NCBI GenBank assembly: GCA_964560565.1
Contig: CAZLMF010000016.1
Coordinates: 1 to 26,236 of the forward strand
Source of the DNA: CAZLMF01 sp964560565
Lineage (GTDB): Bacteria > Bacillota > Clostridia > Oscillospirales > Ruminococcaceae
DNA length: 26,236 bases
Direction: 5' to 3'
The position numbers and the translations under genes were made by a program. The notes under the pieces were generated by a model, which was not told where the DNA came from, made no database searches, and saw nothing but the letters and a program-made list of their open reading frames with translations. The number at the start of each line of letters is the position of its first letter. Position 1 is the first letter of the stretch. Shown here one piece after another: positions 6,544-16,188 of the stretch.

Positions 6544-7674
6544 CTAGAAGTTTAGCTTGCGGATATTGGTATCCTCGGCAAAGTTAGTTGCATTGTACAT
6601 AACTAATATTTGTGAGTAGCTTTCTACATCAACCAGCTCGGAAATTGCAATGTTGATATAGCGCAAATCAACCAGTGTAATTTCACTATAATGGGAAGTA
6701 AAAAACGGCGCTAGGCAATGAGCGTAAGAATCCTTGATAATTAGAAGCTTGCCTGCGTCCTCCTTGTTGGTCTTAATGGTAACCAAAGGTTGATTTTGCC
6801 CTAAAAATGAAGAATACTTATCCTTTTTACCTAGATATTCACGAAAGTACATACTGTCATAATTGGTCATCCCGTCGCCGCCTAGCACTCCAACGCTTAC
6901 TATATTTGTACCCTTTGTAGGGTGATAGAAGTCAATCGTGTCCGCTTCAAAACCATTATAGAGGTTTTTGGAATAAAGCGTTCCTTTGAAATCATTTGAT
7001 GCATGTTCAATGTCATAGGTGCTGATTGAGCTCGGGTTAAGTCCCATATCCTTTGCTGCAATCATATACGCATAGTATGCCCCTAATGTTGTCCAGTGAT
7101 GGTCATTGCGATAGAAAATATATTCATCCCTATTTGCATTTAGCACTGCTGAAACATCGATTTTTTTGATATTATCGGAAAGCTCCTTGTAAGTATCGTT
7201 TATAAAGCCTTGTTGATCAAATACGCCAGCATACTTTGGCAGCATATCCGCATACACAGCTTGAGCTGTCGGCGCAATCATCACATATATAGGTATGTTG
7301 CTGTAACGCTGCGCATAGTCATTTATCGCAGAAATACTGCGTGCCACTTCGGTTTCATTTGCTTTGCTCACCCTTTGGATTAGTCTATCCTCAAGGACAA
7401 ATACTCCGCCGACTTCCTTCTTTCCAGAAATCAGCTCTATACGGGTTTTTGCTTCAATCCATACATTTCGCATAACAATATGATCCGCTGTATAGGTGTC
7501 AACATCCTCCATATATGTGGAGTCGAGATACCCCTCCACACTGGGCGAAGGCATATCCTGAAGATAACGATTTTCCGCCTCTGAAAACTCCCTCTTAGGC
7601 ATGAATGTACTTATTAGCATTGTCGCCACTAAAAAGAAAAAGAACACTATAGCTGAAAGCTTATTTGCTGTCAT
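6544..7674 (-). CDS. DHHW-family protein (AlgJ/AlgX-like partner of the MBOAT acyltransferase)
   Basis: A 376-residue protein with one N-terminal membrane anchor (ANKLSAIVFFFFLVATMLIS) and an extracytoplasmic SGNH-like domain of the DHHW type; the signature Asp191-His192-His193-Trp194 is visible in YRNDHHWTTLGAYY. Such proteins are encoded next to AlgI-type MBOAT transporters and are thought to move the acetyl group delivered across the membrane onto a surface polysaccharide. The start chosen is ATG 7674, with AAAGGAG upstream, not the TTG at 7701. It lies 27 bases after the MBOAT gene and ends the long operon; no convincing terminator was found behind it. A KDSYAH segment near the C-terminus may supply the SGNH-type Ser. 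The polymer acylated is unknown. Confidence 0.86.
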   Translation of the reverse strand: MTANKLSAIVFFFFLVATMLISTFMPKREFSEAENRYLQDMPSPSVEGYLDSTYMEDVDTYTADHIVMRNVWIEAKTRIELISGKKEVGGVFVLEDRLIQRVSKANETEVARSISAINDYAQRYSNIPIYVMIAPTAQAVYADMLPKYAGVFDQQGFINDTYKELSDNIKKIDVSAVLNANRDEYIFYRNDHHWTTLGAYYAYMIAAKDMGLNPSSISTYDIEHASNDFKGTLYSKNLYNGFEADTIDFYHPTKGTNIVSVGVLGGDGMTNYDSMYFREYLGKKDKYSSFLGQNQPLVTIKTNKEDAGKLLIIKDSYAHCLAPFFTSHYSEITLVDLRYINIAISELVDVESYSQILVMYNATNFAEDTNIRKLNF

Positions 7675-7701
7675 AAGCCGACTCCTTTCACCGAATCGCA
7701 A

Positions 7702-9102
7702 TTAAAAGCGGAAATATAAGAACGGATTGTAGGTTGAATCAACCAAATACGCTGTGCAAACAAGCATGATTATCAGTTGTAGTACAGGTTCTGCATAGGG
7801 TAGTGAGTTTGGTAGCTTTCCAAGCAGCCAAGCATGAATTTTCCTAAACCACTCCGTTGATGCGAATATACAAACAATGAATATCAACCCATAGCCGCCA
7901 AGCATATAAAGTGTGTTAGAGTCAAACAATTTGCCGCTTCCGCCAAACATTGCACTAAAGTAATCCATCGCACCGACAACATCAGGCGCTTCGAAAATTA
8001 CCCAGCCAAACAGCACTAGCAGGAATGTGTACATTATCTGCACAAAGCTCGGCAGCTTTTCAAGCAGCTTCTTTAAGAAGAAGCGCTCTGCAATAATAAT
8101 CACACCGAAATATACACCCCAAAGCACAAAGTTCCAACTGGCACCATGCCATAGTCCTGTTAAAAACCACACTATCAACAGATTTCGCACAGTTTGAAAT
8201 GTGCCGTTTCTGTTGCCTCCCAAGGGGATATATAAATACTCCCTAAACCATCCTCCTAAGGTCATATGCCATCTGCGCCAAAACTCGCTTATGCTCTTTG
8301 AAATATAGGGGTGGTCAAAGTTTTGAGGGAACTTAAAGCCCAGCATTTTGCCAAGTCCCACCGCCATATCCGAGTATCCGCTAAAGTCAAAATAAATCTG
8401 AAAAGCAAAGGCAAGTATGCCAATCCATGCCGTTGCAGCAGGCAGTTCCCCTATGGGCATCGCTTTAATCTGCGACCAAAGCATTCCTATACTATTGGCA
8501 AGGAGAACCTTTTTCGCAAGTCCTCGAATAAATATTCCAACACCCTCGCCCACCATATTTACAGTAATCGTTCTGCTTTCAAGTTCCTTTGCTACATCGC
8601 CGTAACGCACGATAGGCCCTGCAACAATTTGCGGGAACATCGAAACATAGCTTGAGAAATTTATGAAACTGCGCTGCACCTTAACGTTTCTCCAGTACAG
8701 ATCAATCGTATAAGACATGCTTTGAAAGGTAAAGAATGAAATTCCGATAGGTAGTGGCAATTTCGGGTCGGGAATGCTTGTCCCGAACACTGCATTTATA
8801 CTGGTAATAAAAAATGAGCTGTACTTAAACACACTAAGCAGGGATAGATTCATCAATACAGATGCAAGTAGGCATATCTTCCTGCCACGCTGTGTCTTAG
8901 ATAGTTCCATGAACCTGCCACAAACATAATCAATTAGCGTTGACAGTATCATCATTGCGATATAAATCGGCTCGCCCCATGCGTAAAAAATCAAGCCCGT
9001 TAAAAATAAAACAAAGTTCTTCCATTTATACGGGACAATGTAGTAGATAAAAAGCGTTATCGGTAAGTAAAAAAACAAAAAAGTTACGCTTGAAAAAACC
9101 AT
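7702..9102 (-). CDS. MBOAT-family membrane-bound O-acyltransferase (AlgI/DltB-like)
   Basis: A 466-residue polytopic membrane protein of the MBOAT family. These enzymes carry acyl groups, usually acetyl, from a cytoplasmic donor to an extracytoplasmic acceptor for decoration of cell-wall or surface glycans. Diagnostic segments are MVFSSVTFLFFYLP at the start, PLPIGISFFTFQSMSYTIDLYW, MFPQIVAGPI, FDFSGYSDMA, FWRRWHMTLGGWFREYLYIPLGG with His279, and the invariant His319 in GLWHGASWNF. The start chosen is ATG 9102, with GAGGA upstream, one base after the rnmV stop; five codons further upstream there is another ATG without a site. With the following DHHW gene it forms a standard polysaccharide O-acetylation pair. 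Confidence 0.93.
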   Translation of the reverse strand: MVFSSVTFLFFYLPITLFIYYIVPYKWKNFVLFLTGLIFYAWGEPIYIAMMILSTLIDYVCGRFMELSKTQRGRKICLLASVLMNLSLLSVFKYSSFFITSINAVFGTSIPDPKLPLPIGISFFTFQSMSYTIDLYWRNVKVQRSFINFSSYVSMFPQIVAGPIVRYGDVAKELESRTITVNMVGEGVGIFIRGLAKKVLLANSIGMLWSQIKAMPIGELPAATAWIGILAFAFQIYFDFSGYSDMAVGLGKMLGFKFPQNFDHPYISKSISEFWRRWHMTLGGWFREYLYIPLGGNRNGTFQTVRNLLIVWFLTGLWHGASWNFVLWGVYFGVIIIAERFFLKKLLEKLPSFVQIMYTFLLVLFGWVIFEAPDVVGAMDYFSAMFGGSGKLFDSNTLYMLGGYGLIFIVCIFASTEWFRKIHAWLLGKLPNSLPYAEPVLQLIIMLVCTAYLVDSTYNPFLYFRF

Positions 9103-9103
9103 A

Positions 9104-9712
9104 TCAGCATTCCTCATCCAATCTCTTTATTGCTTGTTTATATTGATCCCTTGTGAGCAGAGTATTAAGTATCCCAGGGATTGAGTTGGCGCTTAGCAAG
9201 CTTGGCAGCCCTAACTGCTTTAGCAGCTTTAGGCGGCGTGTTCTGCTGCCGTCTGTTCCGCTTAAACCGTCGTTGTAAAGGTCCATCTTTGAAATTGGAG
9301 GATTGTTGGGCTCTTGTCTTTTAAAACCTACCCCTGCGACACTAAAGGCTTCCACAAGGGCATTAACCGGTATCCCCTCAACGCCTAGCATTCCCTCCTT
9401 TGAGGGTGCTCTCTTGCGCTTTTCCTTGCCTAAAAGCTCGGGACAGTACACGTTGATTATTTCCCCCTCATGCACTGCGCCCTTTATATAGCTGCGGATT
9501 TGAAAGCCCGCAGTATCACTGTCGGTAAGTATAATAATTCCGCTTTTTATTGCAAGTGCTTTAATAAGCTCAAGCTTTTCTTTATCTTTATAGATTGAGA
9601 AACCATCTGTGGGTATAATCACTGCATCAAGAATGCTTGAAAGCTTGATTTTATCGTACTTCCCCTCGACTATGACCGCTTGAGTAAGCCTTATCTTTTC
9701 TGTTTGGCTCAT
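9104..9712 (-). CDS. rnmV: Ribonuclease M5-like Toprim protein
   Basis: A 202-residue protein with an N-terminal Toprim domain, most like RNase M5, which in Gram-positive bacteria trims 5S rRNA precursors. The Toprim residues are visible: Glu16 in VIVEGKYDKIKL and the Asp64-x-Asp66 pair in ILTDSDTAGFQIR. The later KRKRAPSKEGMLGVEG segment matches the RNase M5 pattern RPKRGRGIGVEH. It is slightly longer than the Bacillus enzyme (about 186 residues), with a C-terminal part LKLLKQLGLPSLLSANSIPGIL typical of clostridial relatives. The ATG overlaps the holA stop by four bases (ATGA), so the two are translationally coupled. Alternative small Toprim nucleases remain possible. Confidence 0.85.
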   Translation of the reverse strand: MSQTEKIRLTQAVIVEGKYDKIKLSSILDAVIIPTDGFSIYKDKEKLELIKALAIKSGIIILTDSDTAGFQIRSYIKGAVHEGEIINVYCPELLGKEKRKRAPSKEGMLGVEGIPVNALVEAFSVAGVGFKRQEPNNPPISKMDLYNDGLSGTDGSRTRRLKLLKQLGLPSLLSANSIPGILNTLLTRDQYKQAIKRLDEEC

Positions 9713-10632
9713 CTTGTGCCCTCACTGCTCATCATCATTTGAACTACTGTCTGCTCAACGATAGTTCTGGGGTCTGTGCGTGTGGATTTAAGTGCAATAT
9801 CTGCATCTGCAAGCAGTGTGATACATTCCCTAAGCCTTGGGGCGGTAATCCTTCGTGCATCCCTAAAGGCATTGCTGACCGCAAACATCCTGTTCTTTGG
9901 GTATCCAAAGTCCTCCGCTACTTTTGCCTCGGAAACACCTGCGGTAATCGCCGCCCTTGCTCGGTACAAGTCCATAAAAGTCATTGAAAGGGCAGATAAA
10001 ATCGCAATGGCATCAATACGCTGATAAAAAAGCTCGTCTATTATACCCAGTGCTTGCTTAAAGTTCCCCGCAATAACTGCCTTTGCAAGGGTAAAGGTGC
10101 TTGTTTCAATTTGTTGACTTACTAAACTGTCGATTATCTGCCTTGTAATCTTGCCTTTGCCTACAAAAGAAATAAGCTTGTCAACTTCATTTTGCAGCAG
10201 CATTCTGTTGCATAGGGTTTGATTTGCAAGGTAAACCGCATCAGACATACTGATTTCGCACTCTGCGCTTTCCACTTTTGTTATGGTAAGCTTTGCAAGC
10301 TCGTTGGGTGTCCCCTGTTTAAGCTCGCATACCTCCCCTGCCTTAGAAATAGCAGTGAGGAGCTTTTTCACCTTACTCACAAGCTTTATCTCAAGGCTTG
10401 TGATGTAGAAAAGCAATAGCGCTGTATCGGGCATATCCCCTACTATCCCTATAAGCCTATCGAGTTCATCAACTGAAAGCTTGTCCACATCAAGGTTTGA
10501 AATGCTAACGCATTTGCGTGGCGCAAATACAGGCAATGCCTCAACTGCATCCTCTATTTGAGAAACCGTGACAGCTTTCCCGTCAAAGTTTTGTAAGTTA
10601 AAGTCGCTGGGGTTTGCTCCCACGGATTTTCG
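9709..10632 (-). CDS. holA: DNA polymerase III subunit delta (5' end lost in assembly gap)
   Basis: The 308 C-terminal codons of the clamp-loader delta subunit, which opens the beta sliding clamp during replication. The remaining N-terminal part begins GANPSDFNLQNFDGK, which in relatives lies about 45 residues in, after a Y-x-L-Y-G-E-E segment that must be in the N run. Diagnostic parts include EALPVFAPRKCVSI, TLAKAVIAGNFKQALGIIDELF, and the C-terminal ADADIALKSTRTDPRTIVEQTVVQM. A GTG at 10623 is in frame but is internal by homology and is not a credible start. The order comEC-holA is classical in Firmicutes. The coding region overlaps rnmV by four bases. Confidence 0.93.
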   Translation of the reverse strand, partial: RKSVGANPSDFNLQNFDGKAVTVSQIEDAVEALPVFAPRKCVSISNLDVDKLSVDELDRLIGIVGDMPDTALLLFYITSLEIKLVSKVKKLLTAISKAGEVCELKQGTPNELAKLTITKVESAECEISMSDAVYLANQTLCNRMLLQNEVDKLISFVGKGKITRQIIDSLVSQQIETSTFTLAKAVIAGNFKQALGIIDELFYQRIDAIAILSALSMTFMDLYRARAAITAGVSEAKVAEDFGYPKNRMFAVSNAFRDARRITAPRLRECITLLADADIALKSTRTDPRTIVEQTVVQMMMSSEGTR

Positions 10633-10732
10633 NNNNNNNNNNNNNNNNNNNNNNNNNNNNNNNNNNNNNNNNNNNNNNNNNNNNNNNNNNNNNNNNNNNN
10701 NNNNNNNNNNNNNNNNNNNNNNNNNNNNNNNN
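10633..10732. other. Assembly gap of 100 N
   Basis: Exactly 100 N, the conventional placeholder for a gap of unknown size. It hides the 3' end of comEC and the 5' end of holA. The reading frame that appears to run across it is an artefact. Confidence 0.98.
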
Positions 10733-12554
10733 CAATGAATTTGCTTGAGCCCTCAAACAACTGGGGGTTGCTGTCCATAATTTCGTTCGGTATTACGACC
10801 GACTCAACCTGAAAATCGTCAAACCTGCTTGAATATACTGCAACCTCACTTTGCCTCATAGTGGGCATTGCAAGTAGCTCAATCCTGTCAATATCATAAA
10901 GATTTAAGTAATCGTTAATCTGCTTTGCAAGCTTATCATTTCCATTTCCAAGCTTAAACACCCATGCGGCTTCCTCGCTTGTGCATACCACTGCGCCATA
11001 AGTGCCATCTGACATTACCGAGATTTTCATGCTGTCCCTCTCAAGCACCTTTACCACAAGGCTTGAGCACAGTAGCACTCCCACCGCCGCAAGTCCAATG
11101 CAGCCGCTAAATGACCATCTCTTTAGTATAATAAAAGCCACAATAAGCGCTGTAAGTGTAAGTAACGTCCAAATAACTATATATCCGCTTCCTAGGGAAA
11201 CATAAGCAAGCGTCATCCCTGCCATTAAATTCGAAATCCATAGAATAAACTGCATACAAATCCCTGCTATAAAGCACAGTGCAGTGCCGATAACGCTAAC
11301 CCCTCCTATCATCGCAAACATCACCGCGCACACCAGCGCGATTGTGCTTGCAGGGATAATAAGCACGTTTGTAATCGGCGCAATAAGGGAAACCTCATCA
11401 AATGTCAGCATCAGAACAGGGAACGTGCATATTGAGCCTCCAAAGGACATCACAGCCGCACTGCAAACCGTATCCGCAATGCCCTTTAGCTTCCATCTGC
11501 GCCTTATAGCCGCATTTATCGCCCCTGCAACAGGGCCAACGCCTATAACACCCAGTATGGATAAAAGCATTCCTGTATCTCGAGCGGCATAAGGGCTAAA
11601 AATTGTTAAAATTAGCGCTGCAAGCCCAAGTGCAGAAAGAGAATCCGCCCTGCGCCGAAGTAGTGTAGCTAGGTTATATACTGTAATCATTATTGCACAG
11701 CGGATTGCTGTCACATTCATGCCAGTAAAGATGACAAATGCCACAACAAGGGTGAGCAGTATTGCTGTGGTTGCTTTTCGGCTTAGTCTTGTTCGCCTAA
11801 GTAGTGCCGTTATGACCCCTACAACTATTGCCAAATGCATTCCTGAAACAGAGGTTATATGCCCGATTCCCGAGCGGTTGAGGTTTAGCTTGCTCTGCTC
11901 TGATAAGGCTGATTTATCCCCAAAAAGAGTCGCAATAAGCAGCCCTCCCGATTCCTTTGGGAGCATTGCTCTTATCTGCTCCTTGATGTAGTCCGCATAG
12001 GTTAGCAAATAATATCGCAAAGGTCGAGCTTTTGGCGCTGTGAAGCTAATCTCACCACTACTATTTCCGAATAAGAAAATCCCTTGGGATTTGTAGTAGT
12101 ACTTTTGTGGAAAAATTGCATTATCCTTTGGTATGTATAGGCTTGCGTTCACTGTCACTTCATCGTAATAATCGCCGCTTCCCTGCGCGCCGTATAATGC
12201 CACCTTGACATCATTGCCGTTTAGGTTTGTCCTAATGATATACAAGCTCATATCCGAGCTTAAATCCTTGCGCTCGAGCAACGTACCTTTAAGCTCTATA
12301 CTAGCACCATCATAAGCGGTAATAGGCAGGTAAATCATGCGTTCATAGGTAAAGTGCGTAATGAAAGCCACCGACATTACAGCCGAAGCAACTGCTAGCC
12401 ACCTAAGCGTGCTGCCCTTAAGCGCAATTATAAAAATCACTGCTATAAGGGCAATTCCAATGCCTATTACGAGTAAAATATCATTGTTAAAAAAGGGGGC
12501 GCAAAACAGCCCGATAATGTAGGATAGACCTATCACCGCTATTTTACGCGTCAT
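10733..12554 (-). CDS. comEC: ComEC/Rec2-family DNA-uptake channel protein (3' end lost in gap)
   Basis: About 607 codons of ComEC, the polytopic membrane protein that forms the channel for single-stranded DNA in transformation. Present are N-terminal helices, the OB-fold-like extracellular part (about 80-190), the Competence core starting at LLIATLFGDKSAL and GIGHITSVSGMHLAI, and the later membrane helices. The C-terminal region (from about residue 530, MKISVMSDGTYGAVVCTSEEA) is placed like the metallo-beta-lactamase domain, but the usual THPDADHIGG reads MPTMRQSEVAV, so the metal ligands are missing. ATG 12554 has GGGAGAA upstream and lies two bases from the end of the phosphoribosyltransferase gene. 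Whether the cell is transformable cannot be told. Confidence 0.93.
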
Positions 12555-12556
12555 GA

Positions 12557-13099
12557 TTATTCTCCCTTAAAAAACAAGGGAAGCTTTTCTAAGTAGAAAA
12601 TATCTGTTCTATCTGCGGCATTGCCCTCAGCTAGAACCGCACATTTGCCGACAATATTTCCTCCTGCCTTTTCAACAAGCGTTTCAATCGCCGCCATGCT
12701 CTCGCCTGTGCTTATTACATCGTCAGCTATAAGAACACGCTTGCCTTTTATGTATTCCGCCTCAGTTGCGTCTAAGTAAAGCATCTGGTTTGTTTCGTGA
12801 GTGATGGACTTGACTTCGATTGAAAAAGGCTCTGCCATATAAAGCTTATGTACCTTTCGCACAACGAAATACTTAATTCCAAGCTGTTTTGCCATTTCAT
12901 AGGCAAGGGGTATGCCCTTTGACTCTGCTGTGACAATTACATCGCACTCAGGCGCTTTTTTGATAAGCTCCTCTGCGCTTGCAACAGTGATTTCCACATC
13001 TGAAAACATAACAAATGCAGCAATCGAAAGTTTATCATTTATTGGACATATGGGTAGCTTGCGCTCGCATCCTGCGACATTAAGAGTGTAAAATTCCAT
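12557..13099 (-). CDS. Purine-type phosphoribosyltransferase (Apt-like)
   Basis: A 180-residue phosphoribosyltransferase that joins a nucleobase to PRPP in purine salvage, or a related regulator of this fold. The PRPP loop VLIADDVISTGES (about residues 122-134) is intact, and TAESKGIPLAYEMAKQLGIKYFVVRK matches the dimer-interface region of adenine phosphoribosyltransferases (normally D-x-R-G-F). Here the sequence is ESKG instead of ESRG, a pattern also found in xanthine-type and uncharacterised members, so substrate specificity is left open. The ATG follows GGAGGTAAAGGC. The gene is inside the alaS operon, 21 bases after hinT and two bases before comEC. Confidence 0.83.
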   Translation of the reverse strand: MEFYTLNVAGCERKLPICPINDKLSIAAFVMFSDVEITVASAEELIKKAPECDVIVTAESKGIPLAYEMAKQLGIKYFVVRKVHKLYMAEPFSIEVKSITHETNQMLYLDATEAEYIKGKRVLIADDVISTGESMAAIETLVEKAGGNIVGKCAVLAEGNAADRTDIFYLEKLPLFFKGE

Positions 13100-13120
13100 G
13101 CCTTTACCTCCTGTTATTTA

Positions 13121-13459
13121 TCAGCACATTTTTGTATCGAGTTTTCTTCCGCCGATTAAGTGGAAGTGCAAATGACTAACTGTCTGCCCGCCGTTTTCGC
13201 CGCAATTGGTGACAACTCTAAATCCGTCATCAAGTTCAAGCTCCTTAGCAAGCTTTGCAATAGTCGTAAAAATATGCCCTATTAGTGGAGCATCCTTATC
13301 GGTAATTTCAGCGGCTGATGCCATATGCTGTTTAGGGATAATAAGCACATGCACAGGTGCGGCAGGGCTTACGTCGTTGAAAGCTAGGATTTCATCGTCC
13401 TCGTAAACCTTTTTACTTGGGATTTCCCCCGCAACAATTTTGCAAAAAATACAACTCAT
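13121..13459 (-). CDS. hinT: HIT-family nucleotide hydrolase (HinT-like)
   Basis: A 112-residue histidine-triad protein that hydrolyses purine nucleoside phosphoramidates and aminoacyl-AMP. The zinc-like CIFC pair at the start (MSCIFCKIVAGEIPS), the PAAPVHVLIIPKQH segment and the catalytic triad His96-x-His98-x-His100 in SHLHFHLIGG are all present. Length is normal. It lies 24 bases behind alaS. HinT enzymes remove AMP from aminoacyl-adenylates made by tRNA synthetases, so the linkage fits functionally; that interpretation is inference. Confidence 0.95.
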   Translation of the reverse strand: MSCIFCKIVAGEIPSKKVYEDDEILAFNDVSPAAPVHVLIIPKQHMASAAEITDKDAPLIGHIFTTIAKLAKELELDDGFRVVTNCGENGGQTVSHLHFHLIGGRKLDTKMC

Positions 13460-13483
13460 ATAGCTACCGCCTTTTCATTAACT

Positions 13484-16114
13484 TTAACTTATCATTTCAC
13501 GCACAAGCTCCGGCAAAGCCGCCAATGCTTGCTCTATTTTGGACTTATCAGCAATGCCTGCCATTGCGCTATCAGCTCGTCCGCCTCCCTTGCCACCTGC
13601 AATTTCGGCAACCTTACGCACTATATTGCCTGCATGAGCGCCTTTTGCAATAGCATCAGCGCCACATACGCATAGGAAGTTCGACTTATCATCGGAAACC
13701 CCTGCAATACAAGCAATGACTGCAGGCGAACTGCTTTTCAGCGTATCTCCAAGGGTGCGTAGTGCATCTAAGCCTGTATTTTCAAGAGTGGCGGTGATAA
13801 CGCCGATTTCCCCTATGATTTCAGCGTTTTCAAGCAAGCTGTAAACCTTTGAGTTTGCAATCTGCTGATTAAGAGCCTCAAGCTCACGCTCATGCTCTTT
13901 AAGCTCGTTCATTACTGTATGGCAACGTGTCACAAGCTCCGACGCATTTGAAAGCTTCAATGCATTCGATGCATTTGCAAGTATCTCACGTGTGCAATCA
14001 AGCAAGCTAAGTACTTCAGTGCCCGAAACTACCTCAAGCCTGCGTACGCCTGCTGCAACACTGCTTTCGGATACTATCTTCATCAATCCAATTTCGCCCG
14101 TTGAACTAACATGAGTACCGCCGCAAAGCTCCGTTGAAAAGCCTTCTATCTCAACTACACGAACAACATCGCCATATTTCTCACCGAAAAGTGCCATAGC
14201 TCCACGTTCACGCGCCTTGTCAATGGTCATCTCCTCGGTATATACCTTCCTGTTTGAAAGGATAACTCTATTGCATATATTTTCAATTTCAATCATTTGC
14301 TCAGGGGTAACCGCCTCAAAATGCGAAAAGTCAAAGCGCATTCTCTTGCTGTCAACGTAGCTTCCTGCTTGATGAACATGGTCACCCAGCACTGTGCGCA
14401 GTGCAGCTTGAATAAGATGGGCTGTGGTATGATGGCGCATTATAGCAAGCCTTGTCTGCTCATCAACCTGTGCGCTTATTATGTCATCAACAAATATAGC
14501 TCCGCTTTCAACGGTTGCATAGTGCAGAATTTGCCCTGCTTTAGCCTTTTTAGTGTCAGTTACATTAAGCCTTACAGTCTTTGATTTAAGTACACCAATA
14601 TCACCGACTTGTCCGCCGCTTTCGCCATAAAATGGGGTTTTATCAAGAACGATTAGGACTTCCTCGCCCTCACTCGCTGACTGAACAGCCTTGCCTTGGG
14701 ACAAAATCGCTTTAACTTTAGCATCGCCCTCCATGGCATTGTACCCTATAAATTCAGTTTGAATGCCTGCGATAGCCTCGCCAATTTTATCCTTCCACGC
14801 TTCTGTGCTGGACTTGCGTGCTTGACGTGCAGTTTCACGCTGATTTTTCATCAGAGCAGTAAAGCCGTCCTCGTCAACGCTAATTCCACGCTCCTCGCAA
14901 AGCTCACGGGTAAGGTCAACGGGGAATCCATAGGTATCATGCAGCTTGAACACGATTTCCCCTACAAGAGTGCCGCCGGCAGTAAGCTTATCAAGCTCTT
15001 CGGAAATAAGCTCCAACCCACGGTCGATAGTCTTAGCGAAGCTTTCCTCCTCAACACGAATAACCTTTGTTATATAGTCAAGCTTCTCCATAAGCTCGGG
15101 GTATGCAGATAAATTCTCGTCTGCAACCGTCTTGCAAACCTTGTTTAGAAACGGCTCTGTGACACCAAGCAAACGACCGTGACGTGCAGCTCTGCGCAGT
15201 AGACGTCGCAGTACATATCCCCTGCCCTCATTCGAGGGCAAAACTCCGTCAGCCACCATAAAAGCGGTTGAACGAATATGGTCGGTGATTACACGCAAAG
15301 AAACGTCGGTCTTCTCGTTGGTTTTATATGTTGTGCCGGTGATTTCAGTAATATGTTTCATAATATTTTGAATTGTGTCAACCTCAAAAAGGTTGTCAAC
15401 ATCCTGACTTACACACGCAAGTCGTTCTAGTCCCATGCCTGTGTCAATGTTGGGGTGTGCAAGGCGAGTATAATTGCCCTTGCCGTCACTATCAAACTGG
15501 GTGAACACAAGGTTCCACACCTCTACATAGCGGTCGCACTCACATCCCACAGCACAATCAGGCGAGCCACAGCCATGTCGCTCACCACGGTCAAAGTATA
15601 TCTCTGAGCAAGGCCCGCAAGGTCCTGTTCCATGCTCCCAGAAGTTATCCTCACGTCCCATGCGCACTATATGGTCAGCTGATACGCCGACTTCCTTAGT
15701 CCAAATCTCAACGGTTTCGTCATCTTCTTCAAAAACAGATACCCAAATCAAATCTGAAGGGATTTCAAGCACCTTGGTGAAGTATTCCCACGCCCACGCA
15801 GTTGCTTCATGCTTAAAATAGTCACCAAAGCTGAAGTTGCCAAGCATTTCAAAATAAGTACCGTGACGTGAAGTCTTGCCCACACGCTCAATATCAGGAG
15901 TGCGAATGCACTTCTGGCAGGTAGTCACACGCTTACTCGGAGGGGTTTCAAGCCCTTGAAAGTATTTCTTTAGCGGTGCCATTCCGGAGTTGATTAAAAG
16001 CAGTGAATTGTCACCGTGAGGGATTAGTGGTGCAGATGCCATACGCAAATGCCCCTTGCTTTCAAAAAAAGATAGGTAGCTCTCGCGAAGCTCGTTAAGT
16101 CCCGTCCACTTCAT
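13484..16114 (-). CDS. alaS: Alanine-tRNA ligase
   Basis: An 876-residue class II aminoacyl-tRNA synthetase charging tRNA-Ala, full length for the bacterial family. Domains in order: catalytic core (from MKWTGLNELRESYLSFFESKGH; HGTYFEMLGNFSFGDYF; GMGLERL), the tRNA-binding middle part, the editing domain with the metal-binding H-x-x-x-H of RHHTTAHLIQAALR and the distal C-x-x-x-H of ELCGGTHVSSTGEIG, and the C-terminal DHHA1 domain ending GGKGGGRADSAMAG. The start chosen is ATG 16114, preceded by AAGGAG, which gives the universal MKWT N-terminus; a TTG at 16141 is rejected. It is the first gene of a long operon driven by the promoter at 16189-16216. Confidence 0.98.
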   Translation of the reverse strand: MKWTGLNELRESYLSFFESKGHLRMASAPLIPHGDNSLLLINSGMAPLKKYFQGLETPPSKRVTTCQKCIRTPDIERVGKTSRHGTYFEMLGNFSFGDYFKHEATAWAWEYFTKVLEIPSDLIWVSVFEEDDETVEIWTKEVGVSADHIVRMGREDNFWEHGTGPCGPCSEIYFDRGERHGCGSPDCAVGCECDRYVEVWNLVFTQFDSDGKGNYTRLAHPNIDTGMGLERLACVSQDVDNLFEVDTIQNIMKHITEITGTTYKTNEKTDVSLRVITDHIRSTAFMVADGVLPSNEGRGYVLRRLLRRAARHGRLLGVTEPFLNKVCKTVADENLSAYPELMEKLDYITKVIRVEEESFAKTIDRGLELISEELDKLTAGGTLVGEIVFKLHDTYGFPVDLTRELCEERGISVDEDGFTALMKNQRETARQARKSSTEAWKDKIGEAIAGIQTEFIGYNAMEGDAKVKAILSQGKAVQSASEGEEVLIVLDKTPFYGESGGQVGDIGVLKSKTVRLNVTDTKKAKAGQILHYATVESGAIFVDDIISAQVDEQTRLAIMRHHTTAHLIQAALRTVLGDHVHQAGSYVDSKRMRFDFSHFEAVTPEQMIEIENICNRVILSNRKVYTEEMTIDKARERGAMALFGEKYGDVVRVVEIEGFSTELCGGTHVSSTGEIGLMKIVSESSVAAGVRRLEVVSGTEVLSLLDCTREILANASNALKLSNASELVTRCHTVMNELKEHERELEALNQQIANSKVYSLLENAEIIGEIGVITATLENTGLDALRTLGDTLKSSSPAVIACIAGVSDDKSNFLCVCGADAIAKGAHAGNIVRKVAEIAGGKGGGRADSAMAGIADKSKIEQALAALPELVREMIS

Positions 16115-16188
16115 ATATTTTATGCTCCTTTTTATGGGCAAACCCTTGCGAATTTGGCCTTATAAGTTCTTTGATATTCCAATAAATA

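Noticed and set aside
10554..12554. A single 666-codon frame running from comEC through the N run into the holA region
   Set aside because: The gap is a 100-N placeholder, and the residues after it are an off-frame reading of holA. comEC was ended at the gap and holA begun at it.
14696..15112. A 138-codon plus-strand reading frame
   Set aside because: It is a shadow antisense to alaS with no family features.
16115..16188. A T-box leader upstream of alaS
   Set aside because: The leader is only about 70 bases and no T-box sequence or specifier loop is visible.
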